This document shows, piece after piece, positions 4,536 to 7,674 of a stretch of DNA of 7,674 nt. The stretch is from JAUNKE01 sp041784625 (GTDB lineage Bacteria > Bacillota > Clostridia > Peptostreptococcales > Filifactoraceae): the NCBI GenBank assembly GCA_041784625.1, contig JBHBDS010000177.1, forward strand, positions 1 to 7,674, in the 5' to 3' direction. The notes beneath the pieces were generated by a model. That model was given only the letters and a program-made list of their open reading frames with translations. It did not search any database and had not been told where the DNA came from. The position numbers and the translations under genes are program-made. Position 1 is the stretch's first letter. Each line of letters begins with the position of its first letter.

Positions 4536-7493
4536 TTATTTTGCCAGTGCTTCGCTTAGTCTCAAGATGATGGAAGCAAGTTGGGCTCTTGTCAAACTCT
4601 CTTTTGCGCCAAAAATTCCATTGGCATGACCTGACATGACTTTGCTCGAGCTGACAAGCTGTATGCTTTGTTTTGCTTGTTCTGAAATATTCTGCTCATC
4701 TTTATAGGAAGTTTTTTCCAAAGTGATGCTTCCTTTTTCTTGTAGTACTTTTGCCAGCACAATTGCTACATCTTCACGAGTCATGTTAGCGTTTGGCTCA
4801 AATTTGTTGTCTACTACGGAAATGTACCCTTTTTCAAGCGCCCAATTTGCCGCTTTTGCATAGTAGTCATCATCTTTTACATCAACAAAAACATTTTTTG
4901 CATTCGATTTGAACTCTGCTTTGAGAATTCTGGAAAGCACGGTAATAAATTCTGCTCTGGTGAGTGTCTTGCTTAGTGCAAAAATCGTTTTGGAAATTCC
5001 AACGAAAAATCCTTTTTCTACAGACTCCATCACCGCACCATACGCCCAGTGCGATTCTGTTACGTCGTCAAATTTTGTTTGCTCTGCCGATGCCAAAGGG
5101 GTCGGTCTGTCCTGAATCACTTCTTCTCGCTTCTTGGAAACTGGATCTGGTCTTACAGAGCTTCTGCTTGCTCCACCGAAGTAGCTCGTACCGCCTGATG
5201 ATGAAGCTCCCGAATTTCCTGATTGTGGCTGTTGTGGCTGTTGTGGCTGCGCAGGTTGTCCGCTTGAATTATTGTCACTGCCTTGATTTTGTTGTCCGTT
5301 CTCTTGATTCGAGTTCTGTTGCCCGCTATCGCTGCCTTGACCGTCACCGCCTTGGTTATCTCCTTGATTCCCAGTCTCGCTTCCGCCAGTATTACTGTCT
5401 GGGTTTTGCGATCCGTTTCCGCTTTGGTTGTCACCGCCTTGGTTTTCTCCACCGTTGGAATTATTATCACCTGGAGTTCCACCTCCAGTTCCTCCTGTGG
5501 TATCATCGCCTGGGTTCTGTTGTCCACTGCCTTCCCCTGGAGTTGTTCCTCCAGTTCCGCCTCCTCCAGTATTATCCCCTGGAGCTAGTTCTCCACCTGG
5601 TTGTGTGTCTTCTTTTACAAAGCTATATACATATTCCACATCCTCGGTCACTTCACCAGCGATCGGTTCTACATTCCAGCTTCCTACTTTGTAGCCATCA
5701 TTTGGTTCTCCGATTTCAGGGATTTGATCTGCTGCAAGTGTTAATGTCTCACCCTCTTTGCCTTTGAGCTCGACTATCTTATCTTCTGTCGATCCATCCG
5801 ACCAGCTTCCATTTTCGATTTTGAAAGTTACTGTTCTTTCGATGTCTTTTTTCTCTTCAACTTTTAGTTTTTCTGCGAGTTTTTTGATTGCACTTTTAAA
5901 AGTTTCTGTTGATCGAGTTGCACCAGAAGCCGCATCGATTTCAATCGAAGCGATTTCGTCGATTGATTTTCCTTGGATTTGTTCCAGAATTTTTGCTGTC
6001 GCTCTTTGATGCAATCTTTTACTGTATCCGCTTGTTGCTGTACTTGTTTGTTCCAAACCAACAACTTTTCTATCTTTCACTTTGAATGTGATCGTTGTGG
6101 AATATTCTTTGAACTCCGCATCCTCATCTGGTTGAACATTCAGCGTAAATGAATGTGTTGTCGCTTGCTCGTCGTCGTTTGGATCAGTCGGCTCATCAGT
6201 TCCTGGTTCTTGCTCCTTCTCTACAAATTTGTAAGTGTAGGTCACATCTTCTGTCACTGCGCCTGCTTGTGGCTCAGCATCCCAGTTTCCAACTTTGTAG
6301 CCAGCGTTTGGATTGCCAATCGCAGGAATTTGATCTGCAGCAAGAGTTAGCGTGTCGCCCTCTTTGCCTGTGAGTTCGACTTTTTTATCTACTGTCGTTC
6401 CATCCGACCAGCTTCCATTTTCGATTTTGAAAGTAACTGTTTTCGAAATAGTTTCTTTCTCTACAAATTTGTAGGTGTAGGTTACATCTTGTGTTACTGC
6501 TCCTGCTTGTGGCTCTACATCCCAGCTTCCTACTTTGTAGCCAGCGTTTGGATTTCCGATCGCAGGAATTTGACTTGCAGCAAGTGTTAATGCGTCTCCC
6601 TCTTTGCCTGTAAGTGTGACTTTTTTATCTGCTGTCGTTCCATCCGACCAGCTTCCATTTTCAATTTTGAAAGTTACGGTTCTAGTAATGGTTGGTTTTT
6701 CTGGCGCTTTGTATTCATTTGCTAGCTTACTAATAGCTTCTTTGAAAGTTTTTGTTGAGTATGTAGCTTTCGAAACAGCATCGATTTTCAGAGCTGCAGC
6801 TTCTGCTGGTGTTTTCCCTTGGATGTGTCCAAAAATTTCTTCTCTTGCCTTTTCATGTCGCTCTCTACTTTTTTTCTCGCTCGCATTGTTGGTCTGCTCC
6901 AAGCCAATAATCCGACCATTTTTTATTAGGAATGTAATCTCTGTAGAATAATCGAACTCCAAAACTTCTAAGAGAAATGGCATTCGAATCAGCTGATCAT
7001 TTTGTCCATTATCTCCTTGTCCAGCGCCTGGATTTATCTGCCCATTGTCCCCTTGTGGTGCCGCCGGTGCATCTTTGATTGCTTTTTTGATTGCGTTCAC
7101 CATAGCAAGTACATACTTTTCCTTAGTTGGTTGTGATACTGCATCTACATTATTAAGGCTCGCAGTTTCCCCAATATAGTCTCTATTAATGATCTGATAT
7201 GCCTGATTTCGATATTTACTCTCTAAAGTCCGAATTTTTCCCTCTTTAAGCTGAATAATATTCTCTATGGCAATTATCTTTCCATCTTTTACAACTACAG
7301 TGAGCGATATCCCACGGTCACTCTTTTTTCCATATCCAGTCGCCGTATATCTCCCATCTTTAGCAATTTGATCTCCTGTGACAGCAAATGCCATATTGCT
7401 ACCCAATAGCGAAATAATTGTGAACGCAACGAACACTTTTTTCAAAAATAATTTATGCGTCCAATTTTGAAATTTGTTTTTCTTTGAATCCAT
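4536..7493 (-). CDS. SLH-anchored modular surface protein with three FMN_bind-like units
   Basis: A large exported protein, 985 residues from the ATG at 7493. Order: signal peptide (1-37, basic start, hydrophobic core, AFA cleavage site); FMN_bind-like unit 1 (about 45-140); unit 2 (173-259); two tandem 75-residue beta-repeats (272-346, 352-426); unit 3 (458-543); a third beta-repeat (554-628); a Gly/Asn/Gln/Ser-rich linker (629-779); three SLH domains (about 807-855, 868-915, 929-978). SLH domains bind pyruvylated secondary cell-wall polymer, so the protein should sit on the cell wall. FMN_bind domains carry FMN bound covalently to Thr by the ApbE transferase; only unit 3 has the full motif (SGAT, Thr526), while unit 1 has SQPT and unit 2 SKAT. 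I chose 7493 because GGGAGA lies 10 bases upstream; the ATG codons at 7514 and 7511 have no ribosome binding site. It seems monocistronic, with its own promoter. An extracellular redox role is inferred; a purely adhesive role remains possible. Confidence 0.9.
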   Translation of the reverse strand: MDSKKNKFQNWTHKLFLKKVFVAFTIISLLGSNMAFAVTGDQIAKDGRYTATGYGKKSDRGISLTVVVKDGKIIAIENIIQLKEGKIRTLESKYRNQAYQIINRDYIGETASLNNVDAVSQPTKEKYVLAMVNAIKKAIKDAPAAPQGDNGQINPGAGQGDNGQNDQLIRMPFLLEVLEFDYSTEITFLIKNGRIIGLEQTNNASEKKSRERHEKAREEIFGHIQGKTPAEAAALKIDAVSKATYSTKTFKEAISKLANEYKAPEKPTITRTVTFKIENGSWSDGTTADKKVTLTGKEGDALTLAASQIPAIGNPNAGYKVGSWDVEPQAGAVTQDVTYTYKFVEKETISKTVTFKIENGSWSDGTTVDKKVELTGKEGDTLTLAADQIPAIGNPNAGYKVGNWDAEPQAGAVTEDVTYTYKFVEKEQEPGTDEPTDPNDDEQATTHSFTLNVQPDEDAEFKEYSTTITFKVKDRKVVGLEQTSTATSGYSKRLHQRATAKILEQIQGKSIDEIASIEIDAASGATRSTETFKSAIKKLAEKLKVEEKKDIERTVTFKIENGSWSDGSTEDKIVELKGKEGETLTLAADQIPEIGEPNDGYKVGSWNVEPIAGEVTEDVEYVYSFVKEDTQPGGELAPGDNTGGGGTGGTTPGEGSGQQNPGDDTTGGTGGGTPGDNNSNGGENQGGDNQSGNGSQNPDSNTGGSETGNQGDNQGGDGQGSDSGQQNSNQENGQQNQGSDNNSSGQPAQPQQPQQPQSGNSGASSSGGTSYFGGASRSSVRPDPVSKKREEVIQDRPTPLASAEQTKFDDVTESHWAYGAVMESVEKGFFVGISKTIFALSKTLTRAEFITVLSRILKAEFKSNAKNVFVDVKDDDYYAKAANWALEKGYISVVDNKFEPNANMTREDVAIVLAKVLQEKGSITLEKTSYKDEQNISEQAKQSIQLVSSSKVMSGHANGIFGAKESLTRAQLASIILRLSEALAK
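4560..5075 (-). other. Three C-terminal S-layer homology (SLH) domains
   Basis: SLH1 covers about 5075-4929, SLH2 4892-4749 and SLH3 4709-4560. The family's TRAE-type motif appears as TRAE (residues 845-848), TRED (905-908) and TRAQ (968-971). SLH1 also has the typical opening FDDVTESHWAYGAV, and SLH2 the ANWALEKGYI helix. Three units is the usual number for a complete wall-binding trident. SLH3 is the most divergent. Confidence 0.92.
5157..5609 (-). repeat. Low-complexity Gly/Asn/Gln/Ser linker of the SLH protein
   Basis: About 150 residues dominated by Gly, Asn, Gln, Ser, Asp and Pro, with irregular repeats such as NQGGDN, GNQGDN and GGTGG. It probably acts as a flexible spacer through the cell wall between the SLH anchor and the outer domains. 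At 5223-5249 the plus strand has three perfect copies of the 9-base unit TTGTGGCTG, encoding the Gln-Pro-Gln run. Such tandem units can change in number by slippage without breaking the frame. Confidence 0.85.
5610..5834 (-). repeat. Beta-repeat copy 3 (75 residues)
   Basis: Starts TVTFKIENGSWSDG and contains LTLAADQIP and GYKVGSW. By direct comparison it matches copy 2 at about 57 of 75 positions, so it is the older or more diverged copy. It follows FMN_bind-like unit 3, just as copies 1 and 2 follow unit 2. It resembles tandem beta-domains found in other Firmicutes surface proteins; I do not assign a named family. Confidence 0.85.
5865..6120 (-). other. FMN_bind-like unit 3, with intact SGAT flavinylation motif
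   Basis: Residues about 458-543 of the SLH protein. A beta part (STTITFKVKDRKVVGLEQT) is followed by a helical part and then IDAASGATRSTETFKSAI, which matches the FMN_bind consensus D-x-x-S-G-A-T-x-S/T. The acceptor would be Thr526 (codon 5918-5916). ApbE-type flavin transferases attach FMN to this Thr through a phosphoester bond. Confidence 0.7.
6216..6440 (-). repeat. Beta-repeat copy 2 (75 residues)
   Basis: Differs from copy 1 at only 7 of 75 residues, with an exact 80-residue period between the two. The high identity also holds over long stretches of DNA, which points to a recent duplication or gene conversion. Confidence 0.9.
6456..6680 (-). repeat. Beta-repeat copy 1 (75 residues)
   Basis: The first of the tandem pair, directly after FMN_bind-like unit 2, running from TVTFKIENG to YKFVEK. 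Predicted as an all-beta domain from its alternating pattern; probably a stalk or adhesive module. Confidence 0.9.
6717..6976 (-). other. FMN_bind-like unit 2, with altered motif SKAT
   Basis: Residues about 173-259. It parallels unit 3 closely (YSTEITF versus YSTTITF, GLEQT in both, IQGK in both, and the same TFKxAIxKLA helix). The motif reads DAVSKATYST (SKAT at 6773-6762): the Thr, Ala and Ser remain but the Gly is Lys. FMN attachment is uncertain. Confidence 0.6.
7074..7361 (-). other. FMN_bind-like unit 1, with degenerate motif SQPT
   Basis: Residues about 45-140, the first domain after the signal peptide. The opening DGRYTATGYG and LTVVVKDGKIIAI match the FMN_bind N-terminal pattern best of the three units. 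The motif region reads VDAVSQPTKEKY (SQPT at 7136-7125) in place of SGAT, so flavinylation here is unlikely. Confidence 0.65.
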
Positions 7494-7503
7494 AAATAAA
7501 ATT

Positions 7504-7509
7504 TCTCCC
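7504..7509 (-). promoter_or_regulatory. Ribosome binding site that decides the SLH protein start
   Basis: GGGAGA on the minus strand, 10 bases before the ATG at 7493. It lies inside the longer reading frame that begins at 7514, which has no such site in front of it. The spacing equals that seen at hppA. Confidence 0.65.
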
Positions 7510-7524
7510 ATCATAATTTGATTT

Positions 7525-7542
7525 GGTTATCTAATAATAACC
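7525..7542. promoter_or_regulatory. Perfect inverted repeat at the predicted transcription start of the SLH protein gene
   Basis: GGTTAT (7525-7530) and ATAACC (7537-7542) are separated by 6 bases. It starts right after the predicted transcription start (about 7544), so it could be a repressor operator or a stem-loop protecting the 5' end of the mRNA. No known regulator was recognised. Confidence 0.45.
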
Positions 7543-7550
7543 TTTATATC

Positions 7551-7578
7551 ATTGTATTTGTATCGTTATGTTTGTCAA
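7551..7578 (-). promoter_or_regulatory. Sigma-A-type promoter of the SLH protein gene
   Basis: On the minus strand a perfect -35 box TTGACA (7578-7573), a 16-base spacer and a -10 box TACAAT (7556-7551; 5 of 6). The surrounding DNA is strongly AT-rich. Transcription would start near 7544, giving a leader of about 50 bases. Bases 7579-7674 upstream show no gene that can be supported. Confidence 0.75.
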
Positions 7579-7674
7579 TAATATTTTATTTATAGCTAAC
7601 TTTAGGATAGAATTTTTGCGAATACACTTCTCTTAAAACTTAGTATCTGCAAAACTTTTTCAATTTTGTCCGCC

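Noticed and set aside
4309..4629. A 106-codon plus-strand frame running from the intergenic region into the 3' end of the SLH gene
   Set aside because: No ribosome binding site, unconvincing composition, and overlap with a clearly coding SLH domain on the other strand.
4964..5767. A 267-codon open frame on the plus strand, antisense to the linker, third beta-repeat and first SLH domain region of the surface protein
   Set aside because: Its translation is rich in Leu, Arg, Ser and Cys with no domain pattern. It arises because the Gly/Asn/Gln codons of the opposite strand rarely give stops in this frame. No ribosome binding site or promoter was seen.
5223..6680. A CRISPR-like array or mobile element, suggested by the repeats
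   Set aside because: The repeats are in-frame protein repeats (75 residues, or short linker units) within one gene. There are no spacers, terminal inverted repeats or transposase.
7512..7514. ATG as the start of the SLH protein (992 residues)
   Set aside because: No ribosome binding site upstream, and the frame runs through GGGAGA, which is placed to serve the ATG at 7493. The longer form also puts seven extra residues in front of the signal peptide.
7579..7674. A possible gene end or start at the right edge of the window
   Set aside because: AT-rich, with no frame, ribosome binding site or terminator that can be supported in the 96 bases available.

Overview
The window looks like a chromosomal stretch of a low-GC Gram-positive anaerobe, most likely of the Clostridia. 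The signs are an SLH-anchored surface protein with a Gram-positive signal peptide, strong AGGAGG-type ribosome binding sites, a K+-dependent membrane pyrophosphatase of the clostridial type, a lipoprotein-type solute-binding protein, and AT-rich promoters close to the sigma-A consensus. I cannot name the species from sequence alone. No tRNA, rRNA, CRISPR array, insertion sequence or phage gene was seen.

Layout. (1) Positions 1-1537, plus strand: the 3' end of an ABC transporter ATPase gene of the nitrate/sulfonate/taurine (NrtD/SsuB/TauB) type, followed 17 bases later by its probable substrate-binding lipoprotein gene; a strong intrinsic terminator ends this operon. (2) Positions 1538-1855: a convergent intergenic region with terminators for both sides and some unexplained secondary structure. 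(3) Positions 1856-4220, minus strand: a two-gene transcription unit, secG then hppA. It has a recognisable promoter, 27 bases between the genes, and a terminator after hppA. (4) Positions 4221-4535: an intergenic region holding the probable terminator of the next gene and a perfect 15-bp palindrome. (5) Positions 4536-7493, minus strand: one very large gene for a modular exported protein, with its own promoter near 7551-7578.

The large protein is the most interesting object here. In order it has a signal peptide, three FMN_bind-like units (only the third keeps the full flavinylation motif SGAT), three copies of a 75-residue beta-repeat interleaved with those units, a Gly/Asn/Gln/Ser-rich linker of about 150 residues, and three C-terminal SLH domains. 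This suggests a cell-wall-attached protein that may carry covalently bound FMN outside the cell, possibly as an extracellular redox or electron-transfer component. That function is inferred; only the domain order and the motifs are directly visible.

The other genes fit envelope physiology. SecG is part of the translocon that would export both the lipoprotein and the SLH protein. The pyrophosphatase uses pyrophosphate to pump ions, probably Na+, and the ABC system imports a small organic or inorganic anion-like solute that cannot be identified here.
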